DNA from: AP-15 sp963777435
GTDB taxonomy: Bacteria > Pseudomonadota > Alphaproteobacteria > ATCC43930 > CGMCC-115725
Length of the DNA: 64,000 nucleotides
Assembly: GCA_963777435.1 (NCBI GenBank)
Contig: CAVZQT010000003.1
Coordinates: 806,001 to 870,000 of the forward strand
Direction of reading: 5' to 3'
In this document: piece by piece, positions 45,912 to 54,847 of the stretch
How positions within the stretch are numbered: position 1 is the first letter of the stretch
Layout: each line of letters opens with the position of its first letter
The notes under the pieces: model-generated
Told to the model about the DNA's origin: nothing
The model's input: the letters and a program-made list of their open reading frames with translations, nothing else
Database searches by the model: none
Position numbers and translations under genes: made by a program

Positions 45912-46895
45912 CTATGGCACGAGTACAGCGGCGCCGTGCAACAGGCCGTGCCGGAGATCGGCGAGCGCGTCATTTGCCCGCTCCAGCGGATAGGTCACCG
46001 TCTCGGCCCGCACTCCGGCCCGCGGCGCGAGTGCCAGAAATTCCTCGGCGTCGCGGCGGGTCAGGTTGGCGACCGAGCGCAGGACGCGTTCTTCCCACAG
46101 TAGCCGGTACGGAAAAGACGGAATGTCGCTCATGTGGATGCCGCCGCTTACAACGGTCCCGCCCTTTTTTGTCGCGGCCAATGCCGACGGCACCAGCGCC
46201 CCGACGGGCGCGAAAATCAATGCCGCGTCCATGGGCTCGGGTGGGGTCATTGTCGAGTCCCCGGCCCATTCGGCGCCCAGTTGCCGCGCAAAATCCTGCG
46301 CTTCCACGTCGCCGCCGCGCGTAAACGCAAAAAACCTTCGGCCCTGATGGCGGATCACCTGCGCGATGATATGAGCGGCGGCGCCAAACCCGTAAATTCC
46401 AATCAGCCGCGCATCACCGGCCATCCGCAAGGTGCGGTAGCCGATCAGCCCGGCGCACATCAGTGGCGCGGCCTCGACATCGCTGTAGACGGGATCGATC
46501 GCAAAGCAATAACGCTGATCGGCGACGGTCAACTCAGCATAGCCGCCGTCGATCTGGTAGCCGGTGAAGCGCGCGTAGTCGCAAAGATTCTCGCGCCCGC
46601 TGCGGCAAAATTCGCAGACCCCACAAGTCCAGCCGAGCCACGGCACGCCAACCCGGTCACCGACCGCAAAGCGGTCGACCTCGGCGCCCTTTTCGACGAC
46701 CGTCCCAATGATCTCGTGGCCCAGAACGAGCGGCAGTTTGGGGTCGGGCAGCTCGTGATCGACAACATGCAAATCGGTCCGGCACACCGCACAAGCGCGC
46801 ACCGCGATCAAGAGCTGCTGCGGACCCGGCTGCGGCGGGGGTAACTCCGCCAGCACCAGTGGCCGCTTTGGTTCGGTCAGCAATTGCGCACGCAT
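45912..46895 (-). CDS. zinc-dependent alcohol dehydrogenase family protein
   Basis: 327 residues from the ATG at 46895. Catalytic zinc ligands: Cys in VCRTDLHVV, GHEIIGTVVEKG and later residues. The structural zinc four-Cys lobe is CGVCEFCRSGRENLC. The nucleotide-binding segment GIYGFGAAAHIIAQV has an altered Gly pattern (GFGAAA), as in some zinc-ADH subgroups. The AdhP-like substrate is unknown. The 45720-45911 gap has no gene. Confidence 0.9.
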   Translation of the reverse strand: MRAQLLTEPKRPLVLAELPPPQPGPQQLLIAVRACAVCRTDLHVVDHELPDPKLPLVLGHEIIGTVVEKGAEVDRFAVGDRVGVPWLGWTCGVCEFCRSGRENLCDYARFTGYQIDGGYAELTVADQRYCFAIDPVYSDVEAAPLMCAGLIGYRTLRMAGDARLIGIYGFGAAAHIIAQVIRHQGRRFFAFTRGGDVEAQDFARQLGAEWAGDSTMTPPEPMDAALIFAPVGALVPSALAATKKGGTVVSGGIHMSDIPSFPYRLLWEERVLRSVANLTRRDAEEFLALAPRAGVRAETVTYPLERANDALADLRHGLLHGAAVLVP

Positions 46896-46949
46896 CTCGA
46901 TCCCGGCGCGGGGTTTGCTATTCAGCGCTGTAGTGAACAGTATCGCTGC

Positions 46950-47270
46950 ATGTTCCGTCTCCGACCAATCGGTGTTGCTCTCGCCATCGGTGGCCTCTGC
47001 TGTGCCGTGACCGCTTGCCATCTGGTGCCGGAAGGCGGCATGGCCGATCGCTGCGCCCAAATCATGAGCCTCGCCTATCCCGGCGCCGATATCGACATCA
47101 CCAAGCGCGAGGCTGCGGCAACGAGCCTAACGGCCATCGTCGCGCATGTTGAGGGCAATCGGACCAACCTGCCGCCCGATGCGGCGATTGCGCGCCATCT
47201 GGCTGTCGAGTGCACGTTCGACAACAATATCCTGGTCGGATTTCGCTGGACCGCCGGTCCGAGTAAATGA
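46950..47270 (+). CDS. small lipoprotein of unknown family
   Basis: 106 residues from ATG 46950. The N terminus MFRLRPIGVALAIGGLCCAVTAC ends in a lipobox (VTAC), so it is membrane-anchored by lipid. The remaining roughly 80 residues (AQIMSLAYPGADIDITKREAA, then AAIARHLAVECTFDNNILVGFRW) have two Cys that may pair. Not recognised. It diverges from the alcohol dehydrogenase and precedes bpt. Confidence 0.72.
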   Translation: MFRLRPIGVALAIGGLCCAVTACHLVPEGGMADRCAQIMSLAYPGADIDITKREAAATSLTAIVAHVEGNRTNLPPDAAIARHLAVECTFDNNILVGFRWTAGPSK

Positions 47271-47350
47271 AACGCGCTCGGGGCTGGCATCGTTGGCGCG
47301 CTCTCGTCCATACTTCGGCGAATAAGATAAATGCCAGATAGGGGTACGCG

Positions 47351-48163
47351 ATGGGTGTCGGTTCGGGGGAGGGTAGCGGCGAGGGGCCAAGCGATCGGCT
47401 CGTTCGCGACCGCCGCCGCGGCGTGCCCAGGCGGCGGTTGGCAACCCCGTTACTGCAATTCCACGCCACATCGGCGGTTGCCTGTCCCTACGTTCCGGGC
47501 CGCGCCGAGCGCAAGCTGATCGTCGAACTCGACAGCGGTGCCGCCGCGTTCGCCTATGACGATTTGTCGCGCGCCGGGTTTCGCCGCAGCCACAACTTTG
47601 CGTACCGGCCCGCCTGCCGCGGCTGCACGGCCTGCGTGCCGGTGCGGATTGCGGTCGAGCGGTTTGCGGATACGCGCTGGACCCGGCGCATCCGCAACGC
47701 CAATCGCGATCTATCCGCCGATCTTGTTCCGGCGCGCGGGACCGTCGAACAGTTTCGTCTGTTCTGGGCCTACCAACATGTCCGACACGGCGACAGCGAG
47801 ATGGCGACGATGAGCTTTCGCGACTATCGCGGCATGGTCGAGGATTCGCCGGTGCGCACCGAGATCGCCGAGTTTCGCGACACGAGCGGCAGCCTACTGG
47901 CCGCCTCGCTGATCGACCGGCTCGATGACGGCATCTCGGCAGTCTACAGCTTTTATGATCCGTTCCAGCATAAACGCAGCCTCGGCAGCTTGAGCATATT
48001 GTGGTTTGTCGACGAATGCCGGCGGCGGGGCGAACCCTTTGTCTATCTCGGTTACTGGATCGCCGAGAGCCCGAAGATGGCCTATAAGGCGCGCTTTCCG
48101 GCGCTCGAGCAGCTGACAAAGACCGGCTGGGCTGAAATCTCGCATCATTCCTCCGGCAATTGA
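47351..48163 (+). CDS. bpt: aspartate/glutamate leucyltransferase (Bpt, ATE1-like)
   Basis: 270 residues, moves Leu from Leu-tRNA to N-terminal Asp/Glu for the N-degron pathway. ACPYVPGRAERKLIVEL, FRRSHNFAYRPACRGCTACVPVRI with its Cys pair, HVRHGDSEMATMSF, SFYDPFQHKRSLGSLSIL and YLGYWIAESPKMAYKARF are conserved across Bpt/ATE proteins. Cytosolic. Translation may start slightly later than the Gly/Ser-rich first residues. Length is normal. Confidence 0.95.
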   Translation: MGVGSGEGSGEGPSDRLVRDRRRGVPRRRLATPLLQFHATSAVACPYVPGRAERKLIVELDSGAAAFAYDDLSRAGFRRSHNFAYRPACRGCTACVPVRIAVERFADTRWTRRIRNANRDLSADLVPARGTVEQFRLFWAYQHVRHGDSEMATMSFRDYRGMVEDSPVRTEIAEFRDTSGSLLAASLIDRLDDGISAVYSFYDPFQHKRSLGSLSILWFVDECRRRGEPFVYLGYWIAESPKMAYKARFPALEQLTKTGWAEISHHSSGN

Positions 48164-48246
48164 CCCGGGTGAAGCGCCACGGCAGCTCTCGGCGCTTGAT
48201 GATCGAGAGGCAGTAGCCGCCGCTTGAACAAACAAGGCGAGCTCCA

Positions 48247-49608
48247 ATGGCAATCGGCATTCTCGACTCGGCGATCTTTGCCGACATGTTCGGCACCGTG
48301 GCAATGCGCGCGGTCTTCGGCGATCACGCGTTTCTCGCGCGCTGCGCCGAGGTCGAAGCCGCACTCGCCCGCGCCCAGGCCCGGCTCGGCATGATTCCGG
48401 CCGAGGCCGCGGCGGCCATTTCGCGCGTCGCCGCCAAGGTTTCGGAAAACCCCGACAGCCTCGACCTCACGCGGCTGAAGCGCGAGACCGAGAATGTCGG
48501 CTATCCGATCCTGCCATTGGTCCGTCAGCTCGGGGAGAAAGCCGGCGACGCCGGACGTTGGCTGCATTGGGGGGCGACGACCCAAGACATCATGGACACT
48601 GCGGTCGTGCTGCAGATCCGCGATGGACTTGACCTGCTCGATGCCGATCTCGCGGCGGCGCGCGGTCACTTAACGGATTTGGCGCGGCGTTATCGCGACA
48701 CGCCGATGGCCGGACGCACCCATCTGCAGCACGCACTGCCGATCACCTTTGGATACAAGGCGGCGATCTGGCTGTCGGCGCTCGACCGTCATGCCGAACG
48801 GCTGGCACAGCTCCGCCCGCGTGTCCTGCTGGCCCAGTTCGGCGGCGCGGCCGGCACCCTGGCCTCGCTCGGCGAAGGCGCAGAGGTGGTCAAGAGCCGC
48901 ACCGAATTGGCGCGCGAACTCGATCTCGGCGACCCGCCGATTACCTGGCACGTCACCCGCGACGGCATCGCCGAGGCGGTGCAGGCGTTGGCGTTGCTCG
49001 CCGGCAGTTTGGCCAAGATCGCTTACGATGTGATGCTGATGTCGTCGACCGAGTTCGGCGAGGCGGCCGAACCCTTTGTCGCCGGCCGCGGCTCGAGTTC
49101 GACGATGCCGCAAAAGCGCAACCCGATCTCGTGCGAGATGATCCTCGCCGCCGCCAAGGTGTTGCGGCAGCAGGCGGGGCTCGTGCTCGACGCGATGGTC
49201 ACCGATTTCGAGCGCGCGACCGGACCGTGGCATGTCGAATGGGTGGCGGTGCCCGAGGCCTTTGGCTACGCCGCCGGCGCGTTGCACCAGTCGCGGTTTT
49301 TGCTCGGCGGACTGATCGTCGATCCGGCGCGGATGGCGAAGAACCTCGGCATGACCCATGGGCTGATCGTCGCCGAAGCCGTGATGATGGGCCTCGCCCC
49401 ATATACCGGGCGCAACGAGGCGCACGATCTGGTCTACGACGCTTGCAATATCGCGATCGAGAGCGACCGCCCGCTGCTCGACGTGCTGCTCGAATTCCCG
49501 GCTGTCGCCGGCCCGCTCGGCATCGATAAATTGCGCGCCCTGACCGACCCGAAGAACTATCTCGGCGCCGCCCCGGCAATGGTCGATCATCTACTCGCCA
49601 ACCGCTAA
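48247..49608 (+). CDS. fumarase/aspartase-superfamily lyase (PcaB/adenylosuccinate lyase-like)
   Basis: 453 residues. The superfamily signature GSSSTMPQKRNP is at about residue 280, with the flexible Ser-loop; WLHWGATTQDIMDTA near residue 98 and GRTHLQHALPITFG are the other substrate-binding segments. The C-terminal domain matches 3-carboxy-cis,cis-muconate cycloisomerase and adenylosuccinate lyase-like enzymes. An aromatic-catabolic cycloisomerase role fits the neighbourhood, but a purine role is possible. Confidence 0.9.
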   Translation: MAIGILDSAIFADMFGTVAMRAVFGDHAFLARCAEVEAALARAQARLGMIPAEAAAAISRVAAKVSENPDSLDLTRLKRETENVGYPILPLVRQLGEKAGDAGRWLHWGATTQDIMDTAVVLQIRDGLDLLDADLAAARGHLTDLARRYRDTPMAGRTHLQHALPITFGYKAAIWLSALDRHAERLAQLRPRVLLAQFGGAAGTLASLGEGAEVVKSRTELARELDLGDPPITWHVTRDGIAEAVQALALLAGSLAKIAYDVMLMSSTEFGEAAEPFVAGRGSSSTMPQKRNPISCEMILAAAKVLRQQAGLVLDAMVTDFERATGPWHVEWVAVPEAFGYAAGALHQSRFLLGGLIVDPARMAKNLGMTHGLIVAEAVMMGLAPYTGRNEAHDLVYDACNIAIESDRPLLDVLLEFPAVAGPLGIDKLRALTDPKNYLGAAPAMVDHLLANR

Positions 49609-49718
49609 AATCCGATTGCGCGAAGTGAGCTCGCCTGCGGCTTGACGGTTGCGCGCGAGAAAGCCTACACAGCGACATCTGCGCTGTTGACAAGTGCAGA
49701 AGCTTAGGGAGATGGCAG

Positions 49719-50192
49719 ATGGCGCGAATCAGGCATATCGCACTCGTAACTGACGATCCCGCAAAGACTGCAGAATTCTACAAGGAACATTTCGGCCTGA
49801 CCGAACTATATCGCCGGCCTGGCGACAGCGGCGAAAAGGGTGTTTGGCTGAGCGACGGCTACATTTACTTCGCTATTCTGAAGTACGGTGAACCCGGTGC
49901 GCCGAAGCTCGGTCCCGGACAAACTTCCGATCTGCGCGGCATTCACCACATCGGCTTTTATGTCGATGACGAGCAGGCAAAAGCCAAAGAACTCGAAGCA
50001 GCGAATTTCAAGCCCGTTCCGATCCCGAAAACCGAACGGCCTGAGACGACCCCGATGGGCGACGCGGTCAACTTGAAGTACTTGGGCCCCGACGACGTCC
50101 ACATCGACATCCGCAGCCGCGGCTGGAACGAAGCGATCAGCTTTGCGATGGACCGCTTAGACCTGGCCCCGGTCAAAGAAGAAGCTCTCTAA
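49719..50192 (+). CDS. VOC family protein
   Basis: 157 residues. RIRHIALVTDDPAKTAEFYKEHFGL opens the first unit with the metal His; HHIGFYVDDEQAKAKELE starts the second; GPDDVHIDIRSRG ends it. Resembles the pair at 54400-55270 in its opening. RBS GGGAGATGG is near the ATG. Metal and reaction not known. Confidence 0.85.
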   Translation: MARIRHIALVTDDPAKTAEFYKEHFGLTELYRRPGDSGEKGVWLSDGYIYFAILKYGEPGAPKLGPGQTSDLRGIHHIGFYVDDEQAKAKELEAANFKPVPIPKTERPETTPMGDAVNLKYLGPDDVHIDIRSRGWNEAISFAMDRLDLAPVKEEAL

Positions 50193-50293
50193 TCTCGTCA
50201 AGTCGGTCCCGGCGAGCGGTTTGCGCCCGCCCGCCGGCCCACCGCATCGTCAAGAAGACGAGTTCGAAGAAATACTCGCAGGGGGACGTCCGT

Positions 50294-50785
50294 ATGACAC
50301 GCCTCCACAGCTGCCTCGTGACAAAGTTATCCTCGAGCTTCTTGGCCGCTATCATCGTCGCGAGCCCGGTTTATGCGCAGGGCTCCGGGGGCGCGACGGC
50401 TGTTTTCGACGGGACGTATGTCGGGGTTTCAGCGGCAGACAACAGCGTTGGGAACACGCTCTCCGGCGGTCGCGCTCACACCTCGGGCTATGCAGGTTCC
50501 AGAGGGTGCCGCGCGTTTCGCGCGCCGGCGCGGCTGATGATTGCCAACGGCGTGGCTCAGACCAAATGGGGTGAATACACCTTGCGTGGAAATCCCACGC
50601 CGCAGGGTGCGCTGACCATGACCACCGGCTACGGACAGAAGTTCGAGGGCCAGATCGACAACCAGCAAACGATCAGAGGTCAGCTCATTGGTTACTGCGC
50701 ATATACTCTGAGCTGGCGCAAGATCAGCAAAGGATCATTTGGTGATCCGCTGACCGGGATTGCTTCGCCGCGCTCCTCGCAATAA
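50294..50785 (+). CDS. exported protein of unknown family
   Basis: 163 residues. Signal peptide (FLAAIIVASPVYAQ) cleaved near residue 29. The mature part has FDGTYVGVSAADNS, Cys in SRGCRAF and IGYCAYTLSW (a possible disulfide) and beta-rich sequence (WGEYTLRGNPTPQG, GQIDNQQTIRGQ). Similar small beta-sheet exported proteins recur in Rhizobiales; no function known. RBS GCAGGGGGAC lies ahead of the ATG. Confidence 0.75.
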   Translation: MTRLHSCLVTKLSSSFLAAIIVASPVYAQGSGGATAVFDGTYVGVSAADNSVGNTLSGGRAHTSGYAGSRGCRAFRAPARLMIANGVAQTKWGEYTLRGNPTPQGALTMTTGYGQKFEGQIDNQQTIRGQLIGYCAYTLSWRKISKGSFGDPLTGIASPRSSQ

Positions 50786-50909
50786 TCATCCATTGTGACG
50801 ACCTTGCCAGCCTAGGGTTCGCACTTGAAGTGGCCCGAGGGTAAACTCCGCGAAGCAATTTCACTTCGAACCAGCACGGCGCGCCCGGTGAGGCAGCCGA
50901 GGATCGCGG

Positions 50910-51510
50910 CTAAACCCGCCAATCGGCGAGAATTGTTTTGGTGTCCGCGGTTTCGATCTGCTCAGAAAAGCGTTGACGGTAAAGGGTCAGCAACGCGTCG
51001 TGAGTTTGGTCGGCGGAGCTGCACAGGGCGTCCGTCGCCAGAACAACGCGATACCCGAAATCGACGGCTCCCAGCGGCGAGAACGCAGACATCGGTTTCC
51101 GCCCCGATAATGACCAGCGCGTCGGCTTGGCGCTCGCGTAAGAGCCGCGGCACGCTTGGCTCGACAAATGGCGAATAAACGCGTTTGTCGATGATAGCCG
51201 CGGGGGGCGCAAAGCGCGCTAAAGATGGCACCAGCTCGCGCAGTTTCGGGTCGATGACACTGCGAGTCATCTCTGCCCAGCGCTGCAAATATCGCCGCCA
51301 TGAGCCCGGCATATCGTCGGCTTTTGCCGGCGGGATGAACCGGGTGAACACGGTCCGCTCAGCGTGATGGCCAGCGATGTCCTCGACCACCGGCAATACC
51401 CGAGCCATCCATGGCGTGCGCCATGGCGTTGCCTCGGCGAACATGTTTTGCATGTCGACGCGAAGGTGAACGGATCGCCGGGTCAGTGGGCCAAAGGGTA
51501 ACGTAGCCAC
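50910..51510 (-). CDS. isochorismatase-family cysteine hydrolase, frameshifted
   Basis: About 200 residues in two frames. The first, from the ATG at 51510, has HLRVDMQNMF (catalytic Asp), VIDKRVYSPF (Lys) and IGAETDVCVLAA, where the Cys is the nucleophile. After about 51090 homology continues one frame over as LGAVDFGYRVVLATDALCSSADQTH to 50910. The family usually reads TDVCVLATVLGAVD, so a short deletion (2 or 5 bases) or one extra base fits. Hydrolyses an amide or isochorismate-like ester in the cytosol. Confidence 0.83.
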
Positions 51511-51566
51511 GGCGACCGCTCGCTAAACGATGTCCACTCTGTTCCTGTAGATATTTAAGGTTTTGA

Positions 51567-51774
51567 TTAAAATACCGGCACACCACCCTGTTTCTTCGGG
51601 TCCCACTCCTTGCGAACCTGCTCTTCGACGGGGGCGCCGCTATCGGTTGTTGACGGCCGCGGCTGCTTTTCCGCGCTTTCCGGATCAAATACGTGCTCGA
51701 CCAAATGATCGATCGTCTCTTTTTCTGTGGGTTTCGGTTTTTTGGTCGGGATTGGCAGGAGAAGGTTTGTCCAT
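51567..51774 (-). CDS. small acidic-tailed protein, split by a homopolymer slip
   Basis: Too short and too broken for ordinary gene finding. ATG at 51774 follows GAGGAG at 10 bases. The first codons read MDKPSPANPDQK; the convincing downstream frame is KPTEKETIDHLVEHVFDPE to VRKEWDPKKQGGVPVF, stop at 51567-51569. The two join if the A6 run on the coding strand is read as A5, giving 68 residues. The C-terminal pattern EWDPKK-x-GG-x-P-x-F is one I associate with short conserved alphaproteobacterial proteins. Function unknown. Confidence 0.55.
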
Positions 51775-52008
51775 ATTTGATGATCTCCTCGTTTGCACGG
51801 GGCGTTATCTTGCGTACGATTGCCGTGTCAAAGAGGTTCCAGGACAAATCATTGCTCGATCACAGGATCATCGAGCCCAAAATACGACGATCTTTAACAG
51901 GGCTCATCGCCCAGGAGCGTGCGAAGCCCAAGTCGAAGCGAAAAAGTCAACCGACAACAACCCGCGGACCAGCGGCGGACCGCAGGGTCACTCACTCAGG
52001 CGGTCGCC

Positions 52009-53622
52009 TCACCAAGCGACGGCCCAGCCGTCGCGGCGCGGGTCCGAGCCGGCGAGCAGCATGCCGCTCTCCGGGTCACGGCGGATGATTTCGATGCTGC
52101 ACGGCCCCTCGAGATCGCCGACGGTGTTGAGCAAATGGCCACGGCGCGCGAGTTCGCGGCGCACTTCCTCGGGAAAGCGACGTTCGATGACGAGTTCGCT
52201 CGGGCCGTCATGCGGCCAGTTCGCGTATTGGCCGGAGACGTGCGAGGTCCAGCGCGGCATTTCGGCGGCCTGTTGCGGGTCGAGCCCGAAATCGATCATC
52301 GCGGTCAGCACCTGAAGATTGACCTGCACCTGATTGTCGGCGCCCGGCGTGCCAAAGACACACCAAAATTTGCCGTCTTTGAGCACGATCGGCGGGTTCA
52401 TCGTGTGGCGCACGCGTCGGCCCGGGACCAGCCGGTTCGGGTGGCCGGATTCGAGATGCCAATAGGCCATGCGGTTGTTCATCAAGACGCCGGTATCGCC
52501 GGCGATGATCCCGGCGCCAAACCCGCTGTTTATGCTCTGGATACCCGAGACGGCGTTGCCGTCGCCATCGGCGGTGCAGAAATAGGTCGTGTCGCCGGCC
52601 GCGTCCTGTGCGTGCGTAGCGGGCGCGGCGTGACGCATGTCAATGCGGGCGGCAAGCTCCGCGGTGTATTCAGCGGAAAACAGCCGCTCGAACGGCGGAT
52701 CAAGGGTACGCGGATCCGAGCCCCAACGCTCGCGGTCGGCAAAGGCGAGCTTTTTGGCCTCGATTTCGGCATGCACCCAGTCCGCCGCCATAAATCCCAG
52801 GCCTGCGAGATCGAAATGTTCGACAATTTTCAATTCCTGCAGCAGCACAAACCCGGTCGAATTGGGCGGCGCTTCGAGGACGGTGTAGCCGCGGTAATCG
52901 ATAGCGATCGGATGCTGTTCCTCGGCCATGAACTCGGCGAGATCGCCCTCCCCGACCAAAGCACCGGCAGCTTTGAGGCCGCCCGCAAGCCGTCGTGCGA
53001 ATGGGCCGCGGTAAAAGGTTTCGGCGCCGTTGGCGGCAATCTCCTCAAGCGTGCGCGCTAGGTCCGGTTGGACGATTGCCTTTCCCACTGCCGGCGGCCG
53101 GCCATCCTCAAGAAACAGCGCCGTCGTGCGTGGATCGACCAGCAGAGTCGGGCGGTATTCCCCGGCGAAATGGCAATAGGAGCGGGTGGCGCCAAAGCCA
53201 TCGCGGGCATAACCGATCGCCTCCTTAAATAGATCGCGCCACGGCAGCCGGCCGTAGCGCCGATGCATCCGGTCGAGTGCGGAGAGCATCCCCGGCACTG
53301 ACACCGATAGCGGCCCGGTGCGCGGAATGCCGGTGGCATAACGCTCGGGGGTCGCGGCCGCGGGCGACGGCCCGGTGCCGTTGAACACGATCGCGCGGCC
53401 GGTTGCGGCGTCGAACACCTGATAAAAGGCGTCGCCGCCAAGTCCCGACATCATCGGCTCGACCACCGAGAGGACGATCCCGGTTGCGACCGCAGCATCG
53501 ACCGCGTTGCCGTCGGCGCGCAACGCCAACAGTCCGGCTTGCGCGGCGAGCGGATGATTAGCGGCGACCGCGCCGCGGCGTCCGATGATCAACGGCCGAT
53601 AAGCGCGCGTTTCGACACCCAC
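52009..53622 (-). CDS. gamma-glutamyltransferase family protein
   Basis: 537 residues from the GTG at 53622 (GGAG 9 bases ahead); the open frame up to 53877 is arginine-rich shadow. VAANHPLAAQAGLLALRADGNAVDAAVA is the family start, GDTTYFCTADGDGNAVS holds the autoprocessing/nucleophilic Thr, and SGFGAGI and PNRLVPGRRVRHTMNPPIV are conserved. No export signal is seen, unlike classical periplasmic GGT, so it is probably one of the cytosolic GGT-like relatives (cephalosporin acylase-type). Confidence 0.9.
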   Translation of the reverse strand: MGVETRAYRPLIIGRRGAVAANHPLAAQAGLLALRADGNAVDAAVATGIVLSVVEPMMSGLGGDAFYQVFDAATGRAIVFNGTGPSPAAATPERYATGIPRTGPLSVSVPGMLSALDRMHRRYGRLPWRDLFKEAIGYARDGFGATRSYCHFAGEYRPTLLVDPRTTALFLEDGRPPAVGKAIVQPDLARTLEEIAANGAETFYRGPFARRLAGGLKAAGALVGEGDLAEFMAEEQHPIAIDYRGYTVLEAPPNSTGFVLLQELKIVEHFDLAGLGFMAADWVHAEIEAKKLAFADRERWGSDPRTLDPPFERLFSAEYTAELAARIDMRHAAPATHAQDAAGDTTYFCTADGDGNAVSGIQSINSGFGAGIIAGDTGVLMNNRMAYWHLESGHPNRLVPGRRVRHTMNPPIVLKDGKFWCVFGTPGADNQVQVNLQVLTAMIDFGLDPQQAAEMPRWTSHVSGQYANWPHDGPSELVIERRFPEEVRRELARRGHLLNTVGDLEGPCSIEIIRRDPESGMLLAGSDPRRDGWAVAW

Positions 53623-53702
53623 ATCAGTTCTCCGAGATTGACCCCGCTCGGGGCATAATATCTGACAAATTACTGGATATCGACGAACGGCTGGGAGCGA
53701 GG

Positions 53703-53879
53703 ATGGCCGAAAAATCCCGGGAGGTTCGACGCCGCGCCCCGCATCGCACGGCGGTGGTCGCGCTGTTGCTGCTGCTGCTTGCCGGGTGCGCCGACACCAA
53801 CGGACAACCCAATTCCGAGCATGACCGCAACGGCGGATTTTACGGCGGCGTAACCGGCGGCGGCCCCGGCCTGCCATGA
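53703..53879 (+). CDS. tiny lipoprotein (58 residues)
   Basis: Found by reading the frame by hand. ATG 53703 after GAGCGAGG; stop TGA 53877-53879. Basic N terminus (MAEKSREVRRRAPHRTA), a hydrophobic core (VVALLLLLLAGC) with lipobox LAGC, then 29 residues rich in Gly, Asn and Asp (GGFYGGVTGGGPGLP). A lipid-anchored envelope peptide is likely. It sits in the 287-base gap between divergent GGT and Nudix genes. Function unknown. Confidence 0.6.
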   Translation: MAEKSREVRRRAPHRTAVVALLLLLLAGCADTNGQPNSEHDRNGGFYGGVTGGGPGLP

Positions 53880-53909
53880 AAACCGGCCTGCCATGAAGGT
53901 CAATTTGCG

Positions 53910-54350
53910 ATGAGAGCCGTCAGGACGAGTTGCGGCGTGGTGGTCAGCGATGGCCATCAGGTGCTTTTGGGTCACGCCACCCGTTCGCCGCGCTGGGATA
54001 TTCCAAAAGGCGAGGCCGAGCCGGGCGAAGACTTCGCCGCCGCTGCAGCGCGCGAACTGCATGAAGAAACCGGGCTTTCAGTAGCCGTGGGCGCGCTCAC
54101 TCCGCTTGGCGTCCGTGCCTATCTTCACGGCAAGGATTTGGCGCTGTTTGCGTGGACGCCCCCTGCCCTGCCCGATCCGCGGTCTCTCAATTGCGTTTCG
54201 ACCTTTACGCTTCCCAACGGCACGGTGCTGCCCGAATTCGACCGCTTCGCGCTGTTCTCGTGGGACGAGGCGCTTGGCCGGGTGGGCAAGAACATGGCGC
54301 GGGTTTTGGCCGAGATCGGCCCCGAGAAGCTATTGCGCGCTTCGAAATGA
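53910..54350 (+). CDS. Nudix hydrolase
   Basis: 146 residues. The Nudix box KGEAEPGEDFAAAAARELHEETGL fits GX5EX7REUXEEXGU. The first strand MRAVRTSCGVVVSDGHQVLLG and RWDIPKGEAEPGE are typical. Hydrolyses a nucleoside diphosphate linked to X; substrate unknown (perhaps a house-cleaning or NADH-like target). Followed 49 bp later by two VOC genes on the same strand. Confidence 0.9.
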   Translation: MRAVRTSCGVVVSDGHQVLLGHATRSPRWDIPKGEAEPGEDFAAAAARELHEETGLSVAVGALTPLGVRAYLHGKDLALFAWTPPALPDPRSLNCVSTFTLPNGTVLPEFDRFALFSWDEALGRVGKNMARVLAEIGPEKLLRASK

Positions 54351-54399
54351 CATCGCGGTCGTGCTAGGGTGCACCAACTCAAACGCGAGGAGGTCGCCC

Positions 54400-54825
54400 A
54401 TGCCGAAGCTGCGTCACATCGCCATTGCCGCCGAAGATCCGGAAGCGATGGCCGAATTCTACAAAAAGGCCTTTGATTTCGTCGAGGTCGGCCGTCCCAA
54501 CGGCGTGCTCGCCGATGGCGTGTTCTTGAGCGACGGCACGCTCAACATGGCGATCCTCAAATTCAAGACCGACCAGCTCGGCAAAGGCATGGATTTTCGG
54601 GGCATCCATCATTTTGGGATTCTGGTCGAGGATGTCGACGAATTCTCGAAGAAACTCGAAAGCCTCGGCGCTCAGCATTACATCGACCAGGGCCAGGGCG
54701 GCCATCAGGCCGGATATTTCGAAAAGAAATTTTACGGCCCGGAACGGGTTTTGTTTGATATCGCCGAGCATGGCTGGGCCGGCGCCGAACCCTTGCCGGA
54801 ACCAATCAAGCAGGCGGCCGAATAA
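54400..54825 (+). CDS. VOC family protein, tandem copy A
   Basis: 141 residues from ATG 54400 (GAGGAGG 8 bases ahead). KLRHIAIAAEDPEAMAEFYKKAFDF opens it; HHFGILVEDVDEFSKKLESLG starts the second unit; the metal ligands His, His and Glu-like are in place. Near-identical opening to copy B 22 bp downstream, so the pair arose by duplication. Reaction unknown. Confidence 0.88.
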   Translation: MPKLRHIAIAAEDPEAMAEFYKKAFDFVEVGRPNGVLADGVFLSDGTLNMAILKFKTDQLGKGMDFRGIHHFGILVEDVDEFSKKLESLGAQHYIDQGQGGHQAGYFEKKFYGPERVLFDIAEHGWAGAEPLPEPIKQAAE

Positions 54826-54847
54826 CAACATCTAGAGGAAGATTTCG

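Noticed and set aside
51359..51847. 162-residue minus-strand frame across the cysteine hydrolase start
   Set aside because: It overlaps the hydrolase N terminus out of frame; its only protein-like part is explained by the split small gene at 51567-51774.
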